Source: Nocardia sp. SYP-A9097 (GTDB taxonomy: Bacteria; Actinomycetota; Actinomycetes; Mycobacteriales; Mycobacteriaceae). From it: a stretch of DNA of 64,000 nucleotides. Below are positions 8,630-17,996 of the stretch, piece by piece. The stretch covers positions 310,001 to 374,000 of the forward strand of contig NZ_WJIC01000002.1 of the NCBI RefSeq assembly GCF_009649815.1, written 5' to 3'. The first letter of the stretch is position 1; every line of letters starts with the position of its first letter. A model generated the notes under the pieces. That model was not told the origin of the DNA. It ran no database searches and saw only the letters and a list, made by a program, of their open reading frames with translations. The position numbers were made by a program, and so were the translations under genes.

Positions 8630-8905
8630 TTAGCGGGTGCACTCGTAGCAGAGGTAGAGGGTGCCGGAGCCGAAGGGGTGGAACTCGGTCAGGTGGAGGT
8701 TCAGGGGGTGGGTGAGTGGGGGGGGAAGTAGGGGTGCCGGCGCCCAGGATTATGGGGTAGACGAATTGGTGGTGGTGACTTGGCGGGTTTGCTCGATGTG
8801 GAAGCGGAAGAGGTCTGGGTCGGGGGCGGTCCAGTTGATGTTGCCGTCGGGGCCGGCGATGAAACCGTCCAGTGACACGCCCATCGAGTAGATCACTGGG
8901 AGCAT
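8630..8905 (-). pseudogene. Degraded dihydrofolate reductase-like (RibD C-terminal domain) gene
   Basis: The 5-prime end encodes MLPVIYSMGVSLDGFIAGPD followed by GNINWTAPDPDLFRFHIEQT, the clear start of YyaP/RibD-C family proteins of about 185 residues. The 3-prime end encodes QFVYPIILGAGTP and then LNLHLTEFHPFGSGTLYL, the conserved end of the same family. About 100 central residues are deleted. The two halves are in different frames, and further shifts occur at GAGTP(Y)F and in a run of eight C. A functional enzyme cannot be made. Gene remnants lie on both sides, which suggests that the region is decaying. Confidence 0.8.
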
Positions 8906-8927
8906 CCGGCCCTCCTCGGAGACGGGG

Positions 8928-9677
8928 TCAGGGATGGAGTTTGGGGAGAGTGGTTTTCAGGGTAGCCAGAGCCGCTCGGTACAGCTGGGGACCGTAGGAG
9001 ACTCGGGCCGCGCCGAGGGTGCGGAGGGCGGGGAGGTCGAGAGATTCGCTGGTGTTGGCGTTGATGGGGGCAGGGAGATCGGTGATCAGGGTGGTCAGGG
9101 ATTGCTTGTCTCGCAACGCTATTGGGTACAGGCAGTCGGCTCCGGCGGCTTGATAGAGGTGGCCGCGGCGGATGGCTTCCGGGAGGCGGGCGTCCGCCTG
9201 GATCTGACTGGAAGGCAGGAAGACGTCTATGCGGGCGTTGATTACCAGGGGGATTCCGGTGTCGTCGGCGGCGGCGCGGACGGCCGCCAGCCAGTCGGCG
9301 TGGGCTTGCGCGTCGGTGAGGCCGCCCGCGCGATGGTCGGTGTCCTCCAGATTGCAGCCGACCGCGCCGAGTTCGAGCAGACGGTCCACCAGTTCGGCGG
9401 GCGGCAGGCCGTATCCGGCTTCGGCGTCGACGGTTACCGGGAGGGTGACCGCGCGGGCTATCCGGCCGGCGGCGGCGAACATTTCCCGCCAGGGCGCGCC
9501 TTCGCCGTCGGGGTAGCCGAGCATGGCGGAGATGGCATTGCTGGCGGTGGCGATTACCGGGAATCCGGCCTCGGCGACGATCTCGGCGCTGGCGGCATCC
9601 CACACATTGGGTAGCACCAGCATTTCTCCGGTGTGCAGCTCACGCAGGGTTTGAGCTTGGGCCTTCAGGTCGGTCAC
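8928..9677 (-). CDS. Isocitrate lyase/PEP mutase family protein
   Basis: The product has 249 residues. The family signatures are LPNVWDAASAEIVAEAGFPV at the start, TVDAEAGYG (metal-binding aspartate and glutamate) and GCNLEDTDH. The cysteine loop KKCGH of true isocitrate lyases is absent, so it belongs with the PEP mutase, methylisocitrate-lyase-like or oxaloacetate-decarboxylase-like enzymes. These cleave or form C-C or C-P bonds next to a carboxylate with Mg2+. A GTG start is used, with GGAGAGGA about 10 bases upstream. Homologues are common in actinobacteria and their substrates are mostly undetermined. Confidence 0.85.
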   Translation of the reverse strand: MTDLKAQAQTLRELHTGEMLVLPNVWDAASAEIVAEAGFPVIATASNAISAMLGYPDGEGAPWREMFAAAGRIARAVTLPVTVDAEAGYGLPPAELVDRLLELGAVGCNLEDTDHRAGGLTDAQAHADWLAAVRAAADDTGIPLVINARIDVFLPSSQIQADARLPEAIRRGHLYQAAGADCLYPIALRDKQSLTTLITDLPAPINANTSESLDLPALRTLGAARVSYGPQLYRAALATLKTTLPKLHP

Positions 9678-9851
9678 GGGCGCGTCCTCTCCTCGAGAAT
9701 TGTTTCTCTCTCTGGTTAGACGGCATCGGGCCGGAAAAATCGTCGCTCGGACACCGGCAGACCCGGCTCCCGCATTGTGCGAATTTCACACCTACACTGG
9801 TCGGGAAGTTGCGGGGTATGCCGATTCGTTTGCCGATGCCGAACGGGGCCC

Positions 9852-10531
9852 ATGGGTAGCAGCGCTGATCTGGTGAAATCGTGGTGGCGGGAACCGGCCG
9901 ATCACCATTGGCTGACGCATGTGCTGGCATCGCATTCGGTGCTGCGATGGCAGCGCTGGGTCATCGGGTCGGGTGGGATTCTGCTGGCCATAATCGGGGT
10001 CACGACGGCGCTGTCCGACGCGGGGCCCGCCGATCGATTCGGTTTGGCGGTGTTCGGGATTGTCATTGCCGGCGCACTGCTGTGGGCGCTGCGCTGGTGG
10101 CTCCTGCCGTGGCCGAGTACGACCGAATCGCTGACGCTGTTCGCTGCGGCGGATGTCGGAATCACCGCGTGTTGTCTACAGGATTCGGATCGGGTGTACG
10201 GCTCGCTCGGGTCCTGCAATCCTGCTCCACCCCGGACCTGATCGTGTCCCGATCCGGGGGTGAGGAGTTCACCGTGGTCGGCCGATTGTCGGTCACGCAG
10301 GCCCAAGCCGCAGCCGAATCGTTCCGGCAGGCCGTCGCGGCCGATCACATCATCCCGGTGACGATCAGCATCGGCATCGCCGTCTTCGATCCAGCCGAAA
10401 CCACCACCCGGCCCACACCCGAGGAACTCGTGCAATGCGCCGATTCGGCCATGTACCAAGCCAAGTCCGATGGTGGTGACCGCGTCGTCGTGGGCGAACT
10501 GATCAGCCGCGCCGGAGCCGAACCGGCCTAG
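9852..10531 (+). pseudogene. GGDEF (diguanylate cyclase) gene with internal deletion and frameshift
   Basis: The first frame, from the ATG, encodes a cytosolic N-terminus and two transmembrane helices (WVIGSGGILLAIIGV and FGLAVFGIVIAGALLWAL), then AAADVGITACCLQDSDRVYG before running out of frame. The second frame carries the end of a GGDEF domain: RSGGEEF (active-site loop), TISIGIAVF and ADSAMYQAK. The remaining membrane helices and the first half of the GGDEF domain are missing, and the join near 10200 is out of frame. Intact relatives have several transmembrane helices followed by a complete GGDEF domain and make cyclic di-GMP. This copy should be inactive. Confidence 0.75.
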
Positions 10532-10542
10532 CCGGTACTGGA

Positions 10543-10857
10543 TCAGTGCGCGAGTTTGAGCCCGACTACGCCGCCGACGATCAACACCAGCAGTGCGATC
10601 TTCACCAGTGAGGCGGTCTCATCGCCGGTGAGCATCGCGTAGACGACGGTCAGGACCGCGCCGATGCCGACCCATACCGCGTATGAGGTGCCGATGGGGA
10701 GGGTGCGCATGGCGTAGGCGAGGCCGCCCATGGACATGACCAGGGCGACGCCGAAGACGGCGGTCGGAACGAGTTTGCTGAAACCCTCGGATTTGCCGAG
10801 CGCGGTCGCCCAGACGGCTTCGAGGAGTCCGGAGATCGCGAGAATCAGCCAAGCCAT
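10543..10857 (-). CDS. gdx: Guanidinium exporter of the small multidrug resistance family
   Basis: The 104-residue product has four transmembrane helices. The central glutamate is E13 in ISGLLEAVWA. The helix 2-3 region LPIGTSYAVWVGIGA matches the Gdx (SugE) subtype, which exchanges guanidinium for protons, rather than the Qac drug exporters. The start at ATG 10857 is set by AAGGGAT and by the SMR length; a longer frame upstream is the untranslated riboswitch leader. The guanidine-III riboswitch directly before it independently supports guanidinium as the substrate. SMR proteins work as antiparallel dimers, and a single gene suggests a dual-topology homodimer. Confidence 0.92.
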   Translation of the reverse strand: MAWLILAISGLLEAVWATALGKSEGFSKLVPTAVFGVALVMSMGGLAYAMRTLPIGTSYAVWVGIGAVLTVVYAMLTGDETASLVKIALLVLIVGGVVGLKLAH

Positions 10858-10880
10858 GACAAGTATCCCTTCGAGGAAAT

Positions 10881-10920
10881 ACCGTCTTGTCGCTGCCTGG
10901 GTACGGTTTCGATCGTCCAG
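10881..10920 (-). ncRNA. Guanidine-III (ykkC-III) riboswitch
   Basis: Read on the minus strand, the leader contains the invariant blocks of this class in order and spacing: CTGGACGA, then CCGTACCC, then GACAAGACGG. CCGT and ACGG pair to form the core pseudoknot stem. The aptamer ends about 10 bases before the AAGGGAT ribosome-binding site of the exporter gene, so guanidinium probably controls access to that site (translational control). I recall this compact aptamer as typical of actinobacterial SMR genes. Confidence 0.9.
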
Positions 10921-11097
10921 TGGGCCGCCGATCGCGACCGCCCTCCACGGTAGCCGAATCCGCTGATCGCGGGTGGAGACACTGCTCACCGGGGGTTGTT
11001 TTCGCCGGTCACGCGGGCACCCGGTCCCGCCCGCCGCGTGAGCGGCTTCGAGGATCCCCCGCTCCAGACCCATTTTATCCGAATTCGTTCCCATCAA

Positions 11098-11116
11098 GAC
11101 TGGAATGAGTCATACT
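11098..11116 (+). promoter_or_regulatory. furA promoter with Fur-type inverted repeat
   Basis: GACT and AGTC flank 6 bases (GGAATG), and CATACT lies 7 bases before the GTG of furA. This suggests a leaderless transcript. A comparable element upstream of mycobacterial furA is bound by FurA itself, so autorepression is likely. Confidence 0.5.
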
Positions 11117-11123
11117 TCGGAAC

Positions 11124-11576
11124 GTGTCCACAGCAGCTGATTTCGGGCGCATGCTTCGCGGGGCCGACCTTCGGGTGACGGCGCCGCGTGTCGCGGTGCT
11201 CTCCGCTGTGCACGCCCATCCCCACTCCGATACCGATTCGATTCTGCGCCGCGTACGCGACACCCTCGGCACCGTCTCCCACCAGGCCGTCTACGACGTG
11301 CTGCGCGCACTGACCGATGCCGGTCTGCTGCGCCGCATCCAGCCCATGGGCACGGTGGCGCGGTACGAGACCCGCGTGGGCGACAACCATCACCATGTCG
11401 TGTGCCGGTCCTGCGGCGTCATCGCCGATATCGACTGCGCCGTCGGCGAGGCACCCTGCCTGGCTCCAGCGGACGGCAACGGCTTCGTCCTGGACGAGGC
11501 CGAGGTCATCTACTGGGGCCTGTGCCCCGACTGCACCGCAGCCCAGGCGACGGCATCCCAGCCGTCCCAACCGTGA
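11124..11576 (+). CDS. furA: Fur-family redox/iron regulator FurA
   Basis: The product has 150 residues. An N-terminal winged helix (LRVTAPRVAVLSAV, then SHQAVYDVLRALTDAGLLRR) is followed by a metal-binding dimerisation domain with DNHHHVVCRSCG and a second CPDC pair near the C-terminus. It lies 36 bases upstream of katG, the arrangement in mycobacteria and streptomycetes where FurA represses its own operon and releases it under peroxide. The GTG start has no Shine-Dalgarno sequence and sits just after a CATACT -10, consistent with leaderless translation. The family can sense iron or peroxide; the katG context favours peroxide. Confidence 0.93.
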   Translation: MSTAADFGRMLRGADLRVTAPRVAVLSAVHAHPHSDTDSILRRVRDTLGTVSHQAVYDVLRALTDAGLLRRIQPMGTVARYETRVGDNHHHVVCRSCGVIADIDCAVGEAPCLAPADGNGFVLDEAEVIYWGLCPDCTAAQATASQPSQP

Positions 11577-13826
<2,250 letters not shown>

Positions 13827-13841
13827 TAGTTGTTCCCTGAA

Positions 13842-13880
13842 AGGACCGCAGACCCACAAGGTCTGCGGTCCTGTCGTTTT
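13842..13880 (+). terminator. Rho-independent terminator of furA-katG
   Basis: A perfect 13-base-pair stem (AGGACCGCAGACC and its complement) surrounds the loop CACAA and is followed by GTCGTTTT, 16 bases after the katG stop. Confidence 0.9.
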
Positions 13881-13938
13881 CGGGGCAGGCTGACATTTCT
13901 CCAAGACGCGCGGTATCGGTCGCGGGGAGGGTGATGGC

Positions 13939-14889
13939 ATGGATGACAACGAGATTCAAGCAACCCCGAGCCGCTGGCGGCGCCGCCGGCGGATCGCACT
14001 CGCGGGAATAGCACTGCTGACCGCCGCGCTCACGGTGAACGCGGTGTCCGTCTCCGCCGATACCGAAACCGCCTCCGGCGAGCAGATCATGCGACTGCCC
14101 GACGGCGATATGCACGTGGTGGAGAGCGGTCCGGCGAACGCGCCCGCCGTGGTGCTGCTGCACGGTCTGGGCGGGTCGACCGCCTGGTGGGATCCGATCA
14201 TGCCCGCACTGCGCGATTCCCATGTGGTGCGGGTGGATCTGCTCGGACACGGCGCATCGGCGAAACCCGCTGACGGGTATGCGATTTCGGCGCAGGCCAA
14301 TCGGGTCGGAGCCATCTTGGATCAGCTCGGCATCCGGCACGCGGTCATCATCGGGCACTCCAGCGGCGGTTACGCCGCGACCGCCCTGGCCGAACAGCGC
14401 CGCGATCTGGTCACGGCCCTCACGCTGATAGACACCGGCCCGAGCATGGCCGCCGAGATCGGCGAGGGGCCGACCGGCCGCCTGCTCTTCACACCGGGAA
14501 TCGGGGAACTGGCCTGGCAACTGCGCACCGACGGGATAATTCGCGAAGCCCTGAGCAGCGCGTTCACCCGTGACGTGCAGGTGCCTGCGCAGATCGTCGC
14601 CGATGTGCGGGGCATGACCTATCGCAGCTTCACCGGGGCGGCCGCCGCCTCGGAGAACTATCTGACCGCACGCGCCATACCCGATCGGCTGGCCGATCTC
14701 GGCGTGCCGACGCTGGTGATCTACGGATCGCAGGACAAGCGCTGGCAGCCGACCTCATTCGAGGACTATCGCCGCGTCCCGCGGGTGCGTGTGGTCATGC
14801 TCGAGGTCGGCCATACGCCCATGTTCGAAGATCCGGACGCCACCGGCGCACTACTGCGCGACTTCATCGCCGCCCCCGCGGTCGGTTGA
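13939..14889 (+). CDS. Membrane-anchored or exported alpha/beta hydrolase
   Basis: The product has 316 residues. After a basic N-terminus (RWRRRRR) comes one hydrophobic segment (IALAGIALLTAALTVNAV), either an uncleaved anchor or a signal sequence, so the catalytic domain is outside the membrane. The hydrolase motifs are LLHGLGG (oxyanion), GHSSGG (nucleophile serine) and EVGHTPMFEDP (catalytic histidine), with an acid near VIYGSQDKRW. GGGAGGGTGATGGC precedes the ATG. It stands alone after the katG terminator and converges with the next gene 4 bases away. The substrate is unknown. Confidence 0.85.
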   Translation: MDDNEIQATPSRWRRRRRIALAGIALLTAALTVNAVSVSADTETASGEQIMRLPDGDMHVVESGPANAPAVVLLHGLGGSTAWWDPIMPALRDSHVVRVDLLGHGASAKPADGYAISAQANRVGAILDQLGIRHAVIIGHSSGGYAATALAEQRRDLVTALTLIDTGPSMAAEIGEGPTGRLLFTPGIGELAWQLRTDGIIREALSSAFTRDVQVPAQIVADVRGMTYRSFTGAAAASENYLTARAIPDRLADLGVPTLVIYGSQDKRWQPTSFEDYRRVPRVRVVMLEVGHTPMFEDPDATGALLRDFIAAPAVG

Positions 14890-14893
14890 CCGC

Positions 14894-16060
14894 TCAACTG
14901 GTCGGCACCAGTACGCAGCGGGTACCGGAGTAGATGGTCGGCATACATTTATTGCAGTGCACGCACAGCGAGGGGGTGGCCGCGTCGGCGCGCATCCGAT
15001 TCGGCAGATCGGGTTCGCGCAGTAGCGCGCGAGCCATGGCTACGAACGAAAAGCCTTCCGCGAGAGCGTTTTCGATGGTCTCGCGGCGGGTGATCCCGCC
15101 GAGCAGAATGAGCGGGAGATCCACCTCGGCCCGGAACTGGCGGGCCCGGTCCAGCAGGTATGCCTCTTGAAATGGGTACTCGCGCAGGAACTTCGAGCCC
15201 GCCAACCGCATTCCCCAACTCATCGGCGGCGGGAAGGCGGCGGCGAATTCGCGACGGGGAGCATCACCCGTGAAGAGATACATTGGATTGAGCAGGGAGC
15301 TGCCCGCGGTGAGTTCGAGGGCGTCCACGCTGCCCTCGGCGGCCAGCCACTGCGCCACCTGAATGGACTCGTCCAGCCAGAAGCCGCCCGGCACACCGTC
15401 ATCCATGCTCAGCTTGGCGGTCACGGCAATGCGATCGCCGACGGCTTCGCGGACCGCGCGAGCGACATCCAAGGCCAGGCGCGCACGATTGCGGGTGGAG
15501 CCGCCGTACTGGTCGCGGCGACGATTCAGGAACGGGCTCAGGAATGAGCTCACCAGATAGTTGTGGCCGAAATGTATTTCGACGGAGTCGAATCCGGACT
15601 CGATGGCCAGGGTGGCGGCGCGGGCGTGCGCGGCCACCACGCGATCCAGTTCGGCCTGATCGGCGCGGCGCATCATGCGCATACCGAGCGGGCTCGGAAT
15701 CCGGTGTGGCGCAATGGCCGGCAGCCGGTTCGAGGCCGCATTGGCGACCGGTCCGGCATGTCCGAGCTGGGCGGCGACCGCCGCACCCGCCGCGTGTACG
15801 GCATCGGTGAGGCGGCGCAGGCCCGGTACGGCCTCGGGGCGCATCCAGATCTGATGCCGGTCGGTGCGGCCCTCCGGCAGCACCGCGCAGTAGGCGACGG
15901 TGGTCATGCCCACTCCCCCGGCGGCATGGCGGACATGGAAATCGATGAGGTCATCGGTGACCAGGGCGTCCGGGGTGGCGCCTTCGAAGGTGGCGGCCTT
16001 GATGATTCGATTCGGCAGCGTTATCGGGCCCAGCCGGGCCGGTGCGAAAATCTCGGTCAT
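14894..16060 (-). CDS. NADH:flavin oxidoreductase (old yellow enzyme family)
   Basis: The 388-residue product is an FMN-dependent TIM-barrel ene-reductase. Landmarks are MTEIFAPARLGPITLPNRI at the start, AAQLGHAGP, VEIHFGHNYLVSSFLSPFLN with the substrate-binding histidine pair region, and LILLGGITRRE near the phosphate site. It ends in CVHCNKCMPTIYSG and one further cysteine, a remnant of the 4Fe-4S motif of the dienoyl-CoA-reductase subgroup. The ATG overlaps the stop of the upstream TetR gene (ATGA), so the two are translationally coupled. The frame is open further upstream, but that part is the regulator gene in another frame. The substrate is unknown, probably an unsaturated carbonyl compound. 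Confidence 0.88.
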   Translation of the reverse strand: MTEIFAPARLGPITLPNRIIKAATFEGATPDALVTDDLIDFHVRHAAGGVGMTTVAYCAVLPEGRTDRHQIWMRPEAVPGLRRLTDAVHAAGAAVAAQLGHAGPVANAASNRLPAIAPHRIPSPLGMRMMRRADQAELDRVVAAHARAATLAIESGFDSVEIHFGHNYLVSSFLSPFLNRRRDQYGGSTRNRARLALDVARAVREAVGDRIAVTAKLSMDDGVPGGFWLDESIQVAQWLAAEGSVDALELTAGSSLLNPMYLFTGDAPRREFAAAFPPPMSWGMRLAGSKFLREYPFQEAYLLDRARQFRAEVDLPLILLGGITRRETIENALAEGFSFVAMARALLREPDLPNRMRADAATPSLCVHCNKCMPTIYSGTRCVLVPTS

Positions 16061-16650
16061 TGTTGTACAAGTCCTGCCGCTACAAAGGATTTCAGGGTTC
16101 GGACCGGAATGCGCCGGTCGCGCGGCGTCGCGGAGAGCGGGTCGCCGAAATACTCGAGAATGAGGGTGAAGGCCAGTCCCCAGCGTCCGGCGGCCTCCCG
16201 TTCGGACAGCTCGGGCCGTACCGCGAGCAGTAGCTCCACCCACGGGTCGATCGCGAACCACTGTGCGCTCCAAGCCTGTTCGCGGCCACCGAGCACCACC
16301 CGCGCCAGCAGATTCAGTCGCAGCCGGCCCACCGGATCGGCCGCCAATTCCGCGAGCGGGTCCACCACCTCATCGATCAACTCGGTAATGGAGGGCACCC
16401 ACCCGTCCCGTCGCCGCGCCAGCGCCGTATCCAGCCGCGCCCGCCAGATCGGCCCGAGCCGCGCCTCCAGCAGCGCCGCGACGAGGGCCTCCTTCGACCC
16501 GAAGTGATAGTGCACCGACGCCGGATTCATCCCCGCCGCCGCATTGACCGCTCGCACCGAGACCGCGTCATACCCGGACTCCAGCAGCAGCCGCTCCGCC
16601 ACGGTCATCAACTTCTCCCGTGTGGACTGATCATCGTTCACTCGCACCAC
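16057..16650 (-). CDS. TetR-family regulator
   Basis: The product has 197 residues. The N-terminal helix-turn-helix reads SVRAVNAAAGMNPASVHYHF, followed by GSKEALVAALL. The remainder is a helical ligand-binding domain with WAIDPWVELLL-like aromatic content. It is the first gene of a two-gene operon with the flavin oxidoreductase and overlaps it by 4 bases. A perfect 19-base palindrome 30 bases upstream is the probable operator, so the operon is likely autorepressed until a substrate of the reductase binds. The first GTG is annotated; two further GTG codons within 10 bases are equally possible starts. Confidence 0.88.
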   Translation of the reverse strand: MVRVNDDQSTREKLMTVAERLLLESGYDAVSVRAVNAAAGMNPASVHYHFGSKEALVAALLEARLGPIWRARLDTALARRRDGWVPSITELIDEVVDPLAELAADPVGRLRLNLLARVVLGGREQAWSAQWFAIDPWVELLLAVRPELSEREAAGRWGLAFTLILEYFGDPLSATPRDRRIPVRTLKSFVAAGLVQQ

Positions 16651-16679
16651 GCGCTCAGTAGAACACGATTCAATCCCCG

Positions 16680-16698
16680 TTTCAATCAGTGATTGAAA
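16680..16698. promoter_or_regulatory. Operator of the TetR-oxidoreductase operon
   Basis: TTTCAATCA and TGATTGAAA are perfect complements around a single G. A further half-site, ATTCAATC, lies at 16668-16675. The palindrome sits where the promoter of the minus-strand operon should be and has the length and symmetry of TetR-family operators. Confidence 0.7.
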
Positions 16699-16699
16699 T

Positions 16700-17857
16700 T
16701 CAGTCGGCCGGGTTCACCTTGCGATGCCGGATGGCCCACCAGACGCGCATGGCGCTGTACGGCGCCCGCAGGTCGGTGCCGGTGAGCTCCTCGAATCGAG
16801 CGAGGCGATAGCGAACGGTGTTCTGGTGCACTATGAGTCGCTCGGCGGTGGCCTCGATGCGCAGACCGGCATTCAGGTAGTGCTCCACCGTGTCGATGAC
16901 GATTCCCGCCTGCTCGCCGGTGCCGAGCGGGTCGAGGTAGCGGCGGGCCAGTTCGTCACCCAGGTCAATGTCGGCAACTATGGCGGGGAGCAGACCCAGC
17001 CGGTCCAGGTCGGCGGAGCCGGTGAGGGCGTAGCGGTGGGCGGTGGCGAGCATGCGGCTGGCCATACGGAAGGAGCGCGGTAGGTCAGCCAGCCGGGTCG
17101 CCGGGCCGAGGCCGATAGTGCCCGCGGTCTCGATAGTTCCTGTGCCGCAGACGAATCCGGCTGTATCGCCGTCCATTGCGGTCGGGAATATCCGCGGCGA
17201 TGTGATGCCGGGGCGGAGCAGTCCACGGAGATCGGCGGTGGCGAGCGGATCGTCGCCGCGCGCCCGGAAGGCCCGGAACTCGCCCTCCGGGTCGAGGCCG
17301 TAGCGCTGCGCCTGAATCCGGATATCGCCGGGTCCGAGCCCGCCCAGCAATAGGCCGCGGGCGAATTCCGCACGCAGTTGCTGATCGTGCCGGGCCAGTT
17401 CGATCTCCACATCCCGATGACCGCCACTGAACGCCTGGGTGGCCTGGTCGACAATGTCGAGCAGATCGTTGATCAGGGCCAGCAGAATGCGATCGGCGAT
17501 CCGGGCGGTGCGGGCAGAGGCGGTGAGATCGTCCAGTATCTCGCGGATCGCGATGCGCCAGCCATTCTGCACGTCGGAGAGTGAAACCCCTTGTCGCGCA
17601 CGCACTTCGCCGAACTCGCGAAGCGCGGCCAGATCTGCGGCGGTGAGGGCGCGGGCATCGCGCAGCGCAGCCAGCAAACGGTCGACGATGGCCACGGTCA
17701 TGCGTGCGATCTCCGCACCGGACAGCGCCATATAGCCCGGCATCTCCGCCCGCGCTCGCGCCACGATTCGATCGCCCAACTCCGGCGCGTGCTCCTGTAC
17801 GCGCGTCAGCACCCGCCGCCTGGCGGTCGGCTTCGCTGCCTCGCGGAAATCGGTCAT
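16700..17857 (-). CDS. PucR/CdaR-type transcriptional regulator
   Basis: The product has 385 residues. The N-terminal 150 residues are helical (DRIVARARAEMPGYMALS, then GVSLSDVQNGWRIAIREIL) and resemble RsbT-like sensor domains of this family. The C-terminal 60 residues are the PucR helix-turn-helix: YLNAGLRIEATAERLIVHQN, then TVRYRLARFEELTG. Such proteins often control the gene divergent from them, here an acyl-CoA synthetase 140 bases away. The ATG beginning MTDFREAAKP was chosen; an in-frame ATG 54 bases upstream adds a poorly conserved stretch. Its ligand is unknown. Confidence 0.85.
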   Translation of the reverse strand: MTDFREAAKPTARRRVLTRVQEHAPELGDRIVARARAEMPGYMALSGAEIARMTVAIVDRLLAALRDARALTAADLAALREFGEVRARQGVSLSDVQNGWRIAIREILDDLTASARTARIADRILLALINDLLDIVDQATQAFSGGHRDVEIELARHDQQLRAEFARGLLLGGLGPGDIRIQAQRYGLDPEGEFRAFRARGDDPLATADLRGLLRPGITSPRIFPTAMDGDTAGFVCGTGTIETAGTIGLGPATRLADLPRSFRMASRMLATAHRYALTGSADLDRLGLLPAIVADIDLGDELARRYLDPLGTGEQAGIVIDTVEHYLNAGLRIEATAERLIVHQNTVRYRLARFEELTGTDLRAPYSAMRVWWAIRHRKVNPAD

Positions 17858-17996
17858 CGGATTCGAGGTTACGGCCGGGCTTTGGAAAAACCAACAAACC
17901 GCGGCGGCCATACTCGGGGGCCCGCTCCATGGCCCCGGTCACATCCATGCGCAAATACTTGTGACGTCCGACACCGACGTTCGACAGAGGATCACC

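Noticed and set aside
10881..10960. Guanidine-I riboswitch
   Set aside because: The conserved CUGGUCCGAGAG and GGGxxAAAAGCCCGGG blocks are absent. The sequence fits the guanidine-III class instead.
10858..11097. An 80-codon upstream extension of the guanidinium exporter
   Set aside because: It would translate through the riboswitch aptamer. SMR proteins are about 105 residues, and a ribosome-binding site precedes the chosen ATG.
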